From contig CAWDLZ010000020.1 of the NCBI GenBank assembly GCA_963803265.1, positions 264,704-328,703 on the forward strand: a stretch of 64,000 nt of DNA, given 5' to 3'. The position numbers were made by a program, and so were the translations under genes. Numbering within the stretch: the stretch's first letter is position 1; each line of letters starts with the position of its first letter. Positions 46,679 through 56,289 of the stretch are shown here, piece after piece. Origin of the DNA: CAIKMD01 sp963803265 (GTDB lineage Bacteria > Pseudomonadota > Alphaproteobacteria > ATCC43930 > CGMCC-115725). A model generated the notes under the pieces. That model did not search any database, was not told where the DNA came from, and saw only the letters and a program-made list of their open reading frames with translations.

Positions 46679-48199
46679 CTAGGCGCGCTTCAACTCGGTG
46701 ACGCGCCCGAGCGCCTTGCCGAGCGCTTCGAGCCGGCGCTGCACGGCCTCGCCGACGAGAAGCGCGTGGTTCGACGACAGATTGAGGTAGAGCTTGGCGT
46801 CGGTGAGCTTGAGCGAAGTGCCCGGAAGCAAGCCCGGCACCCCGCCCGTCAGCGTATAGGCAAGGCGGAGCGCGAGGCCCACCGCGCGCGCCGCGCCGCG
46901 GGCCTCCTCGTCGAGCAGCGCGAACGCCGCGACCAGAGCGGGCGTGGCGGCCCCGCCGTAACGAGCCGAAAGAGCGGCACCGAGGAAAGCGCGCTCGGCG
47001 TGGGTCACTCCGCCCACCGGCATCGTCAGCGTATGGCGCAACGCCTGCTCCGCGCGATAATCGGGATGCTCGCGCCAGGCGATGTCGCCGAGGAGCGCCG
47101 CCGCCCGCCGCAGCCGCGATCGTTGCGGCGGCTCCTTGGGAAAGAGCGGCGCCGACCACGCGACCAGCGCCTCGGCATCCTCGCCGAAGCGAGGGCTGGC
47201 TCGCGCTTCCTCGCTGCAGGCGGCGAGCAGCGGATCGGCGCGCTGCTGGCCGGCATCCATGAGGCTGTAGAGATGACCCTCGCGCAGGCCCGCGGCCGAG
47301 AACATCAGTTCCCTCGACCCGGCATGGCGCAGGATGCGCGAGAGGATGCGCGCGGCCAGCGGCACGACCTCGAGCCGCTTCCTCGATATGGTCGTGATCT
47401 TTTCGAGCGATTTGCGCGATTGCCGCGCCATCAGATCGAGGAAATTCTGCGCGTCGCCGCGCGCCAGCGTATAGCCCTGAATGATGTGCAGCGGGTAATC
47501 GTGCTGCTCCATGTGGATGAGCGCGATCGCCCGCCACGCGCCGCCGACGGCATAAAAGCGCGGCTCCTCTCCCCTGCCGAGCCAGGCCACGCCGGCGAGG
47601 TGGCGATCGATGATCTCCTTGAGGTCTCTTTCGTCATGGGCCTCGCCAATGAGGCGCAGCGGCCCGATCGGCAAGGTCGCGACCGAGCCGACCCGGCCGT
47701 TGCCGATGGCGGCCAGCTCGATGCTGCCGCCGCCGAGATCGCCGACGATGCCGGCGGCGTCGGGGATACCGGCGAGCACGCCGAGCGCCGACAGCCGGCC
47801 CTCCTCGGACCCCGGCAGCACGCGAACGCGAATCGCAAGGCGCTTTTCGACGTCGTTGACGAAATCCGCGCCGTCCTCGGCGTCGCGCACCGCGGCGGTG
47901 GCGAGGACGTCGATGCGCGCCGCCCCGGCGGCGCGCGCCAGCGCGACGAAGCGCTGCAAATTGGCCTTCGCTTGCACCACCCCTTCGGGGCTCAGCCGCC
48001 CCGTCCGCTCGAGCCCGCGCCCGAGGCCGCACATGACCTTCTCGTTGAGCAGCGTGTGCGCGGCGCGGCGCGGCGCGTCGTAAACGACGAGCCGCAGCGA
48101 ATTCGAGCCGATGTCGATGACGGCGACGCTGTCGGGCTGAGTCAAGGCTGCGACCGTCGAGGCGCGTCGGCGGGACAGCGTGGCGCGAGATTGATCCAC
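46679..48199 (-). CDS. ppx: Exopolyphosphatase (Ppx/GppA family)
   Basis: A 506-residue ASKHA-fold phosphatase. It has the two phosphate motifs AVIDIGSNSLRLVVYDA (26-42) and VGDLGGGSIELAAIGNG (about 153-169), and catalytic Glu in TAAVRDAEDG. The C-terminal HD-like domain (about 325-500) is normal in length. Hydrolyses polyphosphate or pppGpp. It follows ppk by 9 bp on the same strand, so synthesis and breakdown of polyP are linked. Confidence 0.95.
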   Translation of the reverse strand: MDQSRATLSRRRASTVAALTQPDSVAVIDIGSNSLRLVVYDAPRRAAHTLLNEKVMCGLGRGLERTGRLSPEGVVQAKANLQRFVALARAAGAARIDVLATAAVRDAEDGADFVNDVEKRLAIRVRVLPGSEEGRLSALGVLAGIPDAAGIVGDLGGGSIELAAIGNGRVGSVATLPIGPLRLIGEAHDERDLKEIIDRHLAGVAWLGRGEEPRFYAVGGAWRAIALIHMEQHDYPLHIIQGYTLARGDAQNFLDLMARQSRKSLEKITTISRKRLEVVPLAARILSRILRHAGSRELMFSAAGLREGHLYSLMDAGQQRADPLLAACSEEARASPRFGEDAEALVAWSAPLFPKEPPQRSRLRRAAALLGDIAWREHPDYRAEQALRHTLTMPVGGVTHAERAFLGAALSARYGGAATPALVAAFALLDEEARGAARAVGLALRLAYTLTGGVPGLLPGTSLKLTDAKLYLNLSSNHALLVGEAVQRRLEALGKALGRVTELKRA

Positions 48200-48208
48200 G
48201 CCGCTAAA

Positions 48209-50334
48209 TTACCGCTCGCCCCTCTCGGCGACAAGACGAGGGCTCCCGCGCACGCGTTGCAAGGCGCTGCCCCTGCCCGAAAGGCTGGGATTGGTCATGA
48301 AGTAGTTATGCGCGCTGAAGGCGGCGGAATCCTCGCTGACGCGGTGATACAAGCCGTCCGGATCGAGATTCCAGCTCTGTGCCTCGTCCTGGAGCGAATG
48401 CACCATGATCTCGTCGAGCACCTGGCGATGCACGGTTTCGTTCTCGATCGGCACGAGCGCCTCGACTCGCCAGTCGAGGTTGCGCGGCATCCAGTCGGCC
48501 GAAGAGATGTACACCAGGGCCTCGGGCGACGGCAGCGGATGGCCGTTGCCGAAGCAGACGATGCGGCCGTGCTCGAGAAAGCGGCCGATGATGCTCTTGA
48601 CCACGATGTTCTCGGACAGGCCAGGGACGCCGGGCCTCAGGCAGCAAATGCCGCGGACGATGAGCTCGATCTTCACCCCCGCCTGCGAGGCGCGGTAAAG
48701 GTGGTCGATCATCGCGGGATCGACCAGCGAGTTCACCTTGGCCCAGATTCCCGCCGGCCGGCCGGCGCGCGCATGCTCGATCTCGCCGTCGATCAGCTCG
48801 GCCAATCGCGGGCGCAGCGTCAACGGCGCGAAGGCGATCTTCTCGAGCTCGGCCGGCGTGGCATAGCCGGTCATGTAGTTGAAGAGGCGGGCCGCGTCGC
48901 GGCACAGCGCCGGATCGCAGGTGAAGAAGCTGAGGTCGGTGTAAACCTTGGCGGTATAGGGATGGTAGTTCCCGGTGCCGAAATGGACGTAGGAGCGCAG
49001 CGTGCCGCTCTCGCGCCGCACCACCAGCGAGACCTTGGCGTGGGTCTTGAGCGAGATGAAGCCATAGACCACCTGAACGCCGGCGCGCTCGAGATCGCGC
49101 GCCCATTTGATATTGGCTTCCTCGTCGAACCGCGCCTTGAGCTCGACCAGCGCCGTCACCGACTTTCCGGCCTCGGCGGCGTCGACGAGGGCGCGCACGA
49201 TCGGACTGTCGTCGCTGGTGCGATAGAGCGTCTGCTTGATGGCGACGACGTTGGGATCGTGCGCCGCCTGGCGCACGAACTGCACCACCACGTCGAAGCT
49301 CTCGTAGGGGTGGTGGACGATGATGTCCTTGGCGCCGATCGCCGCGAAGCAATCGCCGCCGAAATCGCGGATGCGCTCGGGGAAGCGCGGATTATACGGC
49401 GTGTAGAGCAGATCGCCGCGCTCGTCGACGATCAGCTTTCTCAGATCGGCGAGGCCCAAAAGCCCATCCAGCGCCGTCACGTCGGAGGGCGGCACGTCGA
49501 GCTTTTCCTCGAGGAACCGCCGCAGATCCTCCGGCATCACGCTCTCGACGCAGAGCAGGATGACATTGCCGCGGCGCCGGCGCTTCAGCGCGCTCTCGTA
49601 AAGGCGGACGAGATCCTCGGCCTCTTCCTCGATCTCGACCTCGCTGTCGCGCAAGACGCGGAACATGCCCTTGCCGATGACCGAGAAGCCCGGGAACAGG
49701 TGATCGAGGAACAGCGCGATGATGTCCTCGAGCGCGATGAAGCGCACCGTCTTTCCCGGCAGGCGAAGAAAGCGCGAGATCGTGGCCGGCACGAGCAACA
49801 GCGCCTTCCATGCGATTGCCGTCGCCGATATGCGCGAGCTGGAGGGCGAGGCCGAGGCCCCAATTGGCGATGAAGGGAAACGGATGGGCGGGATCGACCG
49901 CGAGCGGCGTCAGCACCGGGAACACCTCGGCCCAGAACTGCTCGGCGACGAAGGCGCGGTCATCGGCGGACAACTCGTCCGGCCTTGACCACCGAAAGCC
50001 TCGCCTCGGCTAGCTGCGTCCGCAGCGAGCGCAGCGTCGCTTGCTGGTCGCGCATCAGCTTGCCCGCCCGCTCGGCGATGGCGCTGAGCTGCTGCGCCGG
50101 GGTCAGCCCGTCTTGGCTCGGCGTCGTGACGCCCGCAAGCACCTGGCCTTTGAGGCCGGCGACGCGCACCATGAAGAACTCGTCGAGGTTGTTCGCCGAG
50201 ATCGACAGGAAGCGCAGCCGCTCCAACAGCGGCTGGCGGGGATTGTCGGCCTCGGCGAGCACCCGCTCGTTGAAGGCAAGCCAGCTCAGCTCGCGGTTGA
50301 TGAACCGCTCGGGCGCGTACTGGTTGACCGTCAT
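48209..50334 (-). CDS. ppk: Polyphosphate kinase 1, two frameshifts
   Basis: Homology spans three frames: MTVNQYAPERFINRELSWLA to SVVKAG, a +1 at 49979-49980, then FVAEQFWAEVFPVLTPLAVD, a +1 at 49804-49805 and LLLVPATISRFLRLPGKTVR to the stop at 48209. Both changes put an extra base into a CC pair (GG in the gene). The catalytic phospho-His region YVHFGTGNYHPYTAKVYTDL and the second domain are intact. About 708 aa, usual for PPK1. It makes polyphosphate from ATP. ATG 50334 is used; TTG 50361 has GGAG 9 nt upstream and may be real. Operon with ppx. Confidence 0.94.
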
Positions 50335-50453
50335 GTCGTGAGCGGGCTTCAGTTTCGTCAAGGATCGCTACTCCATTCCCAGTTTCGCGCAACGAGTTTA
50401 TAACGCCGAGATGAACTGGCAATGACATTTCCTTCGATTGTGACAGCACCGCC

Positions 50454-50966
50454 GTGAAAACCTTATATCTTTTGCGCCACGCCAAGGCCGTCGTCGCGAG
50501 TCCCGGCGGCGATGCCGAGCGCCCGCTCGCCAAGCGCGGCCGCAAGTCCGCCACGGCGATCGGCGAATTCCTGGGAGAGCTGCGCCCGGCGCCCGAGCTC
50601 GTTCTGTGCTCGCCGGCCGTGCGGGCGCGGGAAACCCTCGATCTTGTCCTGCCCTCGCTGCGGACGGCTCCGCGAGTCGCCTTTGAAAAAGCGCTCTACC
50701 TCGCCGCGGCGAGCGCGCTGCTCGACCGCTTGAAGGAGCTGCCCAGCGACGTCGCCTCCGTGCTGCTGGTCGGCCACAATCCGGGTTTGCAGGAACTCGG
50801 CGCGCGATTGGCGCGCGATCCCGGCCCGCTGGCCGAGAGCTTTCCGACGGCGGCGCTCGCGGCCTTCGGCGTCAACCGCGACTGGGCCGATCTCGGTTGG
50901 CGGAAAGCGGCGTTGACGGTCTATCGCACGCCCGAGGAGCTCAGCCGCGATCTCGACTCCGACTGA
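50454..50966 (+). CDS. sixA: Histidine phosphatase, SixA-like
   Basis: A 170-residue histidine phosphatase, KTLYLLRHAKAV with the catalytic RHAK (7-10) and a second His in LLVGHNPGL. SixA removes phosphate from phosphohistidine in HPt domains. The start is GTG 50454. Its 3' end overlaps hdaA by 26 bp in convergent orientation. Divergent from ppk. Confidence 0.88.
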   Translation: MKTLYLLRHAKAVVASPGGDAERPLAKRGRKSATAIGEFLGELRPAPELVLCSPAVRARETLDLVLPSLRTAPRVAFEKALYLAAASALLDRLKELPSDVASVLLVGHNPGLQELGARLARDPGPLAESFPTAALAAFGVNRDWADLGWRKAALTVYRTPEELSRDLDSD

Positions 50967-51618
50967 AGAGCTGGCGCGCCAGCTTCACCGTGATGGCGCG
51001 GCCCTCGGCGAGCGAGGCGGCATCGAGCGCCGCCACCGCGTCCTGCGCCGCCTCGAAGGAGCGCTCGATCCGCACCAGCAGATAGGCGATCACCTCCTCG
51101 CCCACCGCGAGCTGGCGGTCGGCGAACAGCTTGACGAGAAGCGCGCCGAGCAGCGCCTCGTCCGGCGCCGCGACCGCCACCGCCGGCGCGGCGAGAAGGC
51201 GCGAGCGCAGATCGGCCAGCGTGATTCCGAGGCGCGCGGGCGGCTCGCGCGCCACCACCAAGAGATGCCCTTGCCGCTCGGCCAAGAGATTATAGAGATG
51301 CAAGAGCGCCTCTTCGCTCGCGGCCTCGGCATCGTCGATGGCCGCCGCTCGCGCCGAGCCGAGCAGATGCGGCACCGCGGCCGAGGTCAAGGCAGCCGGG
51401 TCGATCTGGGCTGCGCCCGAGCAGGCGCGCCAGACTTGCGCGAGATGAGTCTTGCCGCTGCCTTTGGGGCCCCACAAAGCGAGCGCGGGCCCGGGCCAGT
51501 GCGGCCAGCGGTCGAGCCAGGCGACCGCCGCCGCGTTGCACGGCGCGACCAGGAAATCGGCGCGGCCGAGAGCCGTGCGGAATCCGAGATCGAGCGGAAG
51601 CTGCGCCATCCGGCTCAT
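50941..51618 (-). CDS. hdaA: DnaA-related regulator HdaA
   Basis: A 225-residue DnaA paralogue without the DNA-binding domain. It has the clamp-binding N-terminal motif QLPLDLGFR (5-13), Walker A GPKGSGKTHL (about 51-60) and Walker B AAIDDAE. It stimulates DnaA-ATP hydrolysis with the sliding clamp, limiting replication initiation. ATG 51618 overlaps the stop of the AI-2E gene (ATGA), indicating coupling; ATG 51609 is also possible. Confidence 0.92.
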   Translation of the reverse strand: MSRMAQLPLDLGFRTALGRADFLVAPCNAAAVAWLDRWPHWPGPALALWGPKGSGKTHLAQVWRACSGAAQIDPAALTSAAVPHLLGSARAAAIDDAEAASEEALLHLYNLLAERQGHLLVVAREPPARLGITLADLRSRLLAAPAVAVAAPDEALLGALLVKLFADRQLAVGEEVIAYLLVRIERSFEAAQDAVAALDAASLAEGRAITVKLARQLFSRSRDRG

Positions 51619-52694
51619 TTCCGGACGTCGCCTTTGCCGAGCGCGGGATCGTAGAGCGGGCTGGCGAGATAGCGGCTGAGCGCGAAGCGCACCAGCACGC
51701 CCGTGACCGCCGCCGCCGGCAGCGCCAGCAGCACGCCGAGAAAGCCGAACAGCGTGCCGAAGGCCAGCAACGCGAAGATCACCCACAACTGATGAAGATG
51801 AACCCGCTCGCCGATCAGCTTGGGCGTGAGAAAATTTCCCTCGACGAAATGGCCGAAGGCGAAGATCGCCGCGATGACGATGATCTTGCCCCACGAGCCG
51901 AACTGTATGGCGCCGAGACCCAGCGCCAGGATCGCGCCCACGCCCAAGCCGATATAGGGAATGAAGGACAGGACCGCGATGACGAGGCCAAGGATGAAGG
52001 CGAAGTCGAGCCCGGCGAGGCTCAGCGCGACGGCGTAATAGGTGCCGAGAATGAGGCTGACCAGCGCCTGGCCGTGGATGTAGCCGGAGATCATCTCGTC
52101 GACGAGGCGCAGCTGCTCGCGAATCGTCGGCGCGAAGGCCCGCGGCAGCCAGCTGTCGAGGCGGGCGAGAATCGCGTCCCAGTCGCGCAGGAGGAAAAAA
52201 GCCACCAGCGGCGTGATCAGCGGCAGCGCCAGGATGTCGGCGAGAGCGACGCCGCTCGTCAGCAGCCCCTCGGCGAGGCCGGCGCCCCAGCTCAGCGCGG
52301 ATCCGATCCAGGTGCCGACGAGGTCGCGGATCTTGGCGATGTCCTCGGGCGGAAGCTCGCGTTGCGCCTGATCGAGCAGCGCCTGAAACTCCTGGCGGAC
52401 GTAGGCCACCGCGGCGGGCGCGCTGCGCGCGAGCTGCGCGGCCTGCAGCTCCAAGAGCGGAACGATCAGCACGATGACGGCGGCCAGCACCAGGACGAAC
52501 AGCGTCAGCGCGGCCAGCGCGGCCAGCCCGCGCGGCAGCTTCCAGCGCGACAGCAACGTAACGAGCGGCGCGAGCATATAGGCGATGCCGAAGCCCGCGA
52601 CGAACGGCAGCAACATGCCGCTCAACAGATGGAAGAGCAGGAAAAAGAGCGCCAGCGCCGCCACCCAGAAGATCGCTTGACGCGACGCGCTCAT
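51615..52694 (-). CDS. AI-2E/PerM family transporter
   Basis: A 359-residue membrane protein with about eight helices, starting MSASRQAIFWVAALALFFLL. The central soluble loop (about 105-150) and the GVALADILALPLITPLVAFF, IPYIGLGVGAILALGLG and HFVEGNFLTPKLIGERV motifs are those of the AI-2E family. Members are often annotated as permeases; transported solute unknown. Overlaps both neighbours by ATGA. Confidence 0.92.
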   Translation of the reverse strand: MSASRQAIFWVAALALFFLLFHLLSGMLLPFVAGFGIAYMLAPLVTLLSRWKLPRGLAALAALTLFVLVLAAVIVLIVPLLELQAAQLARSAPAAVAYVRQEFQALLDQAQRELPPEDIAKIRDLVGTWIGSALSWGAGLAEGLLTSGVALADILALPLITPLVAFFLLRDWDAILARLDSWLPRAFAPTIREQLRLVDEMISGYIHGQALVSLILGTYYAVALSLAGLDFAFILGLVIAVLSFIPYIGLGVGAILALGLGAIQFGSWGKIIVIAAIFAFGHFVEGNFLTPKLIGERVHLHQLWVIFALLAFGTLFGFLGVLLALPAAAVTGVLVRFALSRYLASPLYDPALGKGDVRK

Positions 52695-53236
52695 GGCTCC
52701 GCTGCGGCGCCGCCGAAGGCGTTGGCCCAACGCACGATGTAGCCGCCGCCGGACAGAATCGTGGTCGCGCCGACGACATAGATCAGCGCGGCGAGCGCGC
52801 CGTGATCGTCATATCGAAAAGCCAGCTGCGCCAGCAGGGCCACGATCAGAACGAGTTGCAGCGCCGTGTTGACTTTGCTGACCATCAAGGGCCGCCAGGT
52901 GATCGCCTGCCCCAACGCCGCGGCGAGCAGAAATCCGCCGACAATCAGGAGGTCGCGGAAGACGACGAGAATGACGAGCCAGTTGGCCAAGAATCCGGAG
53001 ATCCCGAGGGTGACGAACAGGCTCACGATCAGCGTCTTGTCCGCGATCGGATCGAGCAGCGCACCGAATTTGGAGCGCTGATCGAAACGCTTGGCGACAA
53101 AGCCGTCAACCGCGTCGGACAATCCCGCCGCGAGAAAGACCCAGAACGTCGCCACGAAATTGCTGCCGAGGATGAGCCAGACGAGGAGCGGCGCCGACAG
53201 CAGCCGCGCCAAGGTGATGAGATTGGCAAGGCTCAT
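52691..53236 (-). CDS. CDP-alcohol phosphatidyltransferase (PgsA-like)
   Basis: A 181-residue inner-membrane enzyme. The catalytic CDP-alcohol motif is DAVDGFVAKRF followed by GALLDPIADK (D-x2-DG-x2-A ... G-x3-D-x3-D, all acidic residues present). About 5-6 helices. Likely makes phosphatidylglycerol phosphate or cardiolipin-type lipids. A true pgsA cannot be told apart from paralogues by sequence here. Overlaps DUF2066 and AI-2E genes by ATGA. Confidence 0.9.
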   Translation of the reverse strand: MSLANLITLARLLSAPLLVWLILGSNFVATFWVFLAAGLSDAVDGFVAKRFDQRSKFGALLDPIADKTLIVSLFVTLGISGFLANWLVILVVFRDLLIVGGFLLAAALGQAITWRPLMVSKVNTALQLVLIVALLAQLAFRYDDHGALAALIYVVGATTILSGGGYIVRWANAFGGAAAEP

Positions 53237-54466
53237 TGCCCGGAATCCGCCGGCGGCGCACCATCGTCCGGCGGCGAGTTTTGCGAGGCGGCGCTATCGG
53301 GCGCCGGAGCCGGCGACGCGTCGTTGCCGGTCGGCGGGCTTTGAGAAATGCCGGTATCCGGCGGCGAGGCGCCGGCGCGACGCAGCACCCAATCGGGATC
53401 GCTGCCGTCCAGCGCGAGATCGCTCTGTGCCAGCGCCTGGCGAAGCTGCGTCGCGTCGCCGACATAGTGGAGCGCGACCACCGCGTGTTGGCGGTCGAGC
53501 GAAACGAGGTCCGTCCGTTGGATCGAGGATATCCCGTCGAGCCGGTTGCGGACCGCGAGCCAGGATTTGAGATCGGTCGCCGGAACCGAGGCGACGAGCG
53601 TCCCGGTCTGGCTGTAATCGATGATATTGGCCGCTTTCCAAGCCTCCTGGATTTGGCTGGCGGTTCCGGCGACCGCGGCGGCGAAGAGATCCGGATCGCT
53701 TTCGCCGGCGGCGCCGGCATAGGACGCAACCCAAGTCTGCTCGGCGCCGGGATTGCCAGCGACGAAGCGCGTGCTCGTCACATCGACCGAATCGGCGGCG
53801 CTCGATTGCTTTAGAGTGGCGCGCGTCACCAGCACGTCGCCATCGCCGTAATTCGCGGCGATCGCCCGAAGATGGGCGTCATCGCCGCTTTCGGCGTTGG
53901 CGGCGTCGATCGCGGCGACGTCCTCGACCTCGCCCAGCGGCACGGCGAGCGGCACCAGATCTTGCGGCAGGGTCGCCGCGCTCCAGGCATCGCGCCAGGG
54001 ATTGGGATCGTCCCACAGCTTCGGGCCGGCGGGACTTTCCAGGACGGCGAGCCACGACGAGCGGCTTCGACGGCGTGTCCGCGAAGGGAACGCCGTTGCC
54101 GCGCAGCAACTGCTCGACGGCGGGGCCGTTGAAGCGGAACGTGTAATCGGCGAGATAGCGCACCGTGGAGCGGCGCTCATTCGCGACCTCGAAGCCCTGG
54201 ATGAGTTCGTTGAGCATGGCGTCGGTCGCGGTTGGCAGGCGCGCGCGGTCGCGCGCCAGGGTCAAGCGGCCCATCAGCGCCGCGTAGGCGCTGTGCTCGC
54301 CGGCGAGCCGCGCCGCGTCGCGCGCGGCATCGGCATTCGCCGCCGTGGCATCGACCGGAACCGTGACCGTGAAGATATCGGCGCGGTCCGCCGCCGCCGC
54401 CGAACAACTGAGCGCGACCGCCGACACGGCTGCGATCAAGCCTGCCAAAAGTCCGCGTCGTTTCAC
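53233..54466 (-). CDS. DUF2066 domain-containing secreted protein, frameshifted
   Basis: Start GTG 54466 (KRRGLLAGLIAAVSAVALSC) gives a signal peptide cut near AAA-D. The DUF2066 part covers TVTVPVDATAANADAARDAA and FEVANERRSTVRYLADYTFR. A net +1 at 54052-54053 (CC on the plus strand) breaks the frame within the SKPLVV strand; the continuation LAVLESPAGPKLWDDPNPW leads to a normal C-terminal end with a Pro/Ser/Asp-rich tail (about 365-410). Total about 410 aa. Periplasmic, function unknown. First gene of the ATGA-coupled operon to hdaA. Its start lies inside one copy of a 68-bp repeat. Confidence 0.85.
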
Positions 54467-54521
54467 GCCTGTTCTCCCGCGCCGGTCTTAGCGCAGATCC
54501 TGCGCCAACGCCATAGATCGG
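54454..54521. repeat. 68-bp direct repeat, copy 1
   Basis: Identical to 56037-56104 except one base (C in CGCCATAG here, T in the other). It contains the GTG start, ribosome site GGGAGAAC and upstream leader of the DUF2066 gene. Confidence 0.9.
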
Positions 54522-54545
54522 AGCGGCCGAGTGCCGCCTCGCGGC

Positions 54546-55335
54546 TTACGCGTTCAATATTTCGCGCACTTGCGGCCAGGCTTGCGCGCCGCGATCCTTC
54601 ATCAACGCCAGCAAGGGCGGCGGAACGAAGGCGAACAACGAAGGCTGGAAGCTCGGACGCGCTTTTGCGCGCTCGAACCAGTCGGTCAGAAGCGGCCGCG
54701 ACTCGGTCCACATTCCCGAGAGCCGCAGCATGTCGAGCCGATTGACGTAAGGAATGACGCCGATCTCGGCCAGCGAGAAGCGGTCGCCGGCGAGCCAGGG
54801 CCGATCGGCGAGCGCCGCTTCCATGTCGGCGAGGAAGCGGTCGTAAACGACCAGCGCGGCCCGTGCCTCGGGATCGCCGATCCCGCGCTCGAGCATCTGC
54901 CGCCGGCGCTCGCGCCGCTCCGGCGCGGCCTTCATCACATAAGCCTCGACCGCTTCCGGGCCGTTGGCGAGCCACCGCGTGGCGATGCGACACCGCGTAA
55001 GTCACGATCGCGCAGGACGGATGCAGCTCTTCGTCGAGGCGCTTCGTCCACAGCCGCATCTCGTAGCGGGCGAAGGGCGCCGCGGGCTTCAGCGGCGGAT
55101 CGGGAAACGCCTCGTCGAGATATTCGCCGATGAGGGTCGATTCGCGGATCACCCTTCCGTCATGCACGAGCGTTGGCACGACGGCCTTGGGATTGAGCCT
55201 CAGATAGTCGGGCGCGTGCTGCTCGCCCTTCAGGATGTCAACGTAATGGCCCTGCCAGGCCAGCCCTTTCTCGGCGAGCGCGAGCCGAATCTTGGCCGCG
55301 CAGACCGAGGTGCCGTGGTGATAGAGCTCGAGCAT
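54546..55335 (-). CDS. Glutathione S-transferase family protein, frameshifted
   Basis: The N-terminal thioredoxin-like domain starts MLELYHHGTSVCAAKIRLAL and has the cis-Pro region KAVVPTLVHDGRVI and ESTLIGEYLDE. A net +1 at 54975-54976 (CC on the plus strand) breaks the frame after SHRHA; WLANGPEAVEAYVMKAAPER then leads into the C-terminal helical domain (DRPWLAGDRFSLAEIGVIPY) up to the stop at 54546. About 263 aa. It probably conjugates glutathione to a toxin or electrophile. Downstream of the second GST by 6 bp. Confidence 0.85.
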
Positions 55336-55341
55336 GGCGGC

Positions 55342-55986
55342 TCACGCCACCTTGGCGAATTCGGTTTGCACTTCCTTTTCGTAGGCGAGCAGCTTCTGCA
55401 CGCTCGGCCGCTGCTTCATCCGCTCGAAATGCGCGGTGCAATTCCGGAACTGAGACTGGTCGAGATTGACCAGCGTGCCGCGCCGGAAGCACCAGAAGAA
55501 ATGGGCGTCCGCCGCCGTGAAATGATCGAAGAAGAATTCCCGGCCGGCCAAGAGATCGTCGGCGATCTGGAATTTCTCGAAGAGCTGCTTTTGCGCGAGC
55601 CGGCGCACGGCATCCTCGGCGCCGGGAAGGTCGCAGCACAAGGCGGGCGAATTGAGCCGGAACAGGAAAGGATGAATGCCTGAGGCGCACCACGACAGAA
55701 GCGCGATCGCCTTCAATTCCTGCATCGGATCGGCGGGCAGGAGCTTCGCCGCCGGAAAATTCCGGTGGATCCAGATTTGGATCGCGGGATTCTCGGTCAG
55801 GGGCTGGCCGTCGATCACCAGCACCGGCACCTGGTGCTTCGGGTTGAGCTTTAGATATTCCGGCGTGTGATGCTGCGACTTGCGCAGATTGACCGGCCGC
55901 ACCTCGAAGGGCGCGCCGGCCTCGGTCAGCGTGATGTAGGGTGCGAGGGCACAAGTGACGGGGGCGTAGTAAAGCACCAGATTCAT
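55342..55986 (-). CDS. Glutathione S-transferase family protein
   Basis: A 214-residue GST, MNLVLYYAPVTCALAPYITL, with KHQVPVLVIDG and ENPAIQIWIHRNFP, and a C-terminal helical domain (FDHFTAADAHFFWCFRRG). GGAGGAAT precedes ATG 55986. It is only distantly related to the adjacent GST. The open frame continues upstream to 56049 across a copy of the DUF2066 start (VKRRE), caused by the 68-bp repeat; ATG 55986 is the better start. Confidence 0.9.
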   Translation of the reverse strand: MNLVLYYAPVTCALAPYITLTEAGAPFEVRPVNLRKSQHHTPEYLKLNPKHQVPVLVIDGQPLTENPAIQIWIHRNFPAAKLLPADPMQELKAIALLSWCASGIHPFLFRLNSPALCCDLPGAEDAVRRLAQKQLFEKFQIADDLLAGREFFFDHFTAADAHFFWCFRRGTLVNLDQSQFRNCTAHFERMKQRPSVQKLLAYEKEVQTEFAKVA

Positions 55987-56036
55987 GTGACATTCCTCCC
56001 TGGATCGGCCGCGCGGCGGCTCCTGGCCGCGAGCTT

Positions 56037-56104
56037 CGCGTCGTTTCACGCCTGTTCTCCCGCGCCGGTCTTAGCGCAGATCCTGCGCCAACGCTATAGA
56101 TCGG
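56037..56104. repeat. 68-bp direct repeat, copy 2
   Basis: 67 of 68 bases match 54454-54521, in the same orientation, 1583 bp away. It carries a second copy of the DUF2066 leader and first codons, now upstream of the GST gene at 55986. Confidence 0.9.
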
Positions 56105-56151
56105 GAGGCAATCGTGACTAGGCGCGTTCCTTGACGGCGTTCTCGATTTCG

Positions 56152-56181
56152 CCTCACCCCGAGCTTGTCGAAGGGCGCAGG
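56152..56181. repeat. 30-bp inverted repeat, left copy
   Basis: Contains CCGAGCTTGTCGAAGG. The reverse complement occurs at 57810-57839 with two mismatches. Short GAGCTTGTCGAAGG elements are a common intergenic repeat in alphaproteobacteria as I recall. The 185 bp between this gene-free zone's ends hold no other gene. Confidence 0.8.
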
Positions 56182-56289
56182 ATAGGAGCGCGGCATCACC
56201 GCTGCGCATGGGCGAGAATCGGAAGCTGTTCTACATCGCCGCAAATCAGCGCTGCTTTTTTTGGATAATTATGTCGTTGCCAAACACCG

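Noticed and set aside
46592..49873. A 1093-codon open frame on the plus strand opposite ppx and ppk
   Set aside because: Antisense shadow of two well-supported genes; no domain and no ribosome site.
50400..50445. CTGTCAC and ATGTCAT repeats between ppk and sixA as a Pho box
   Set aside because: The two half sites are 18 bp apart, not the 11-bp period of a Pho box, so PhoB control is not supported.
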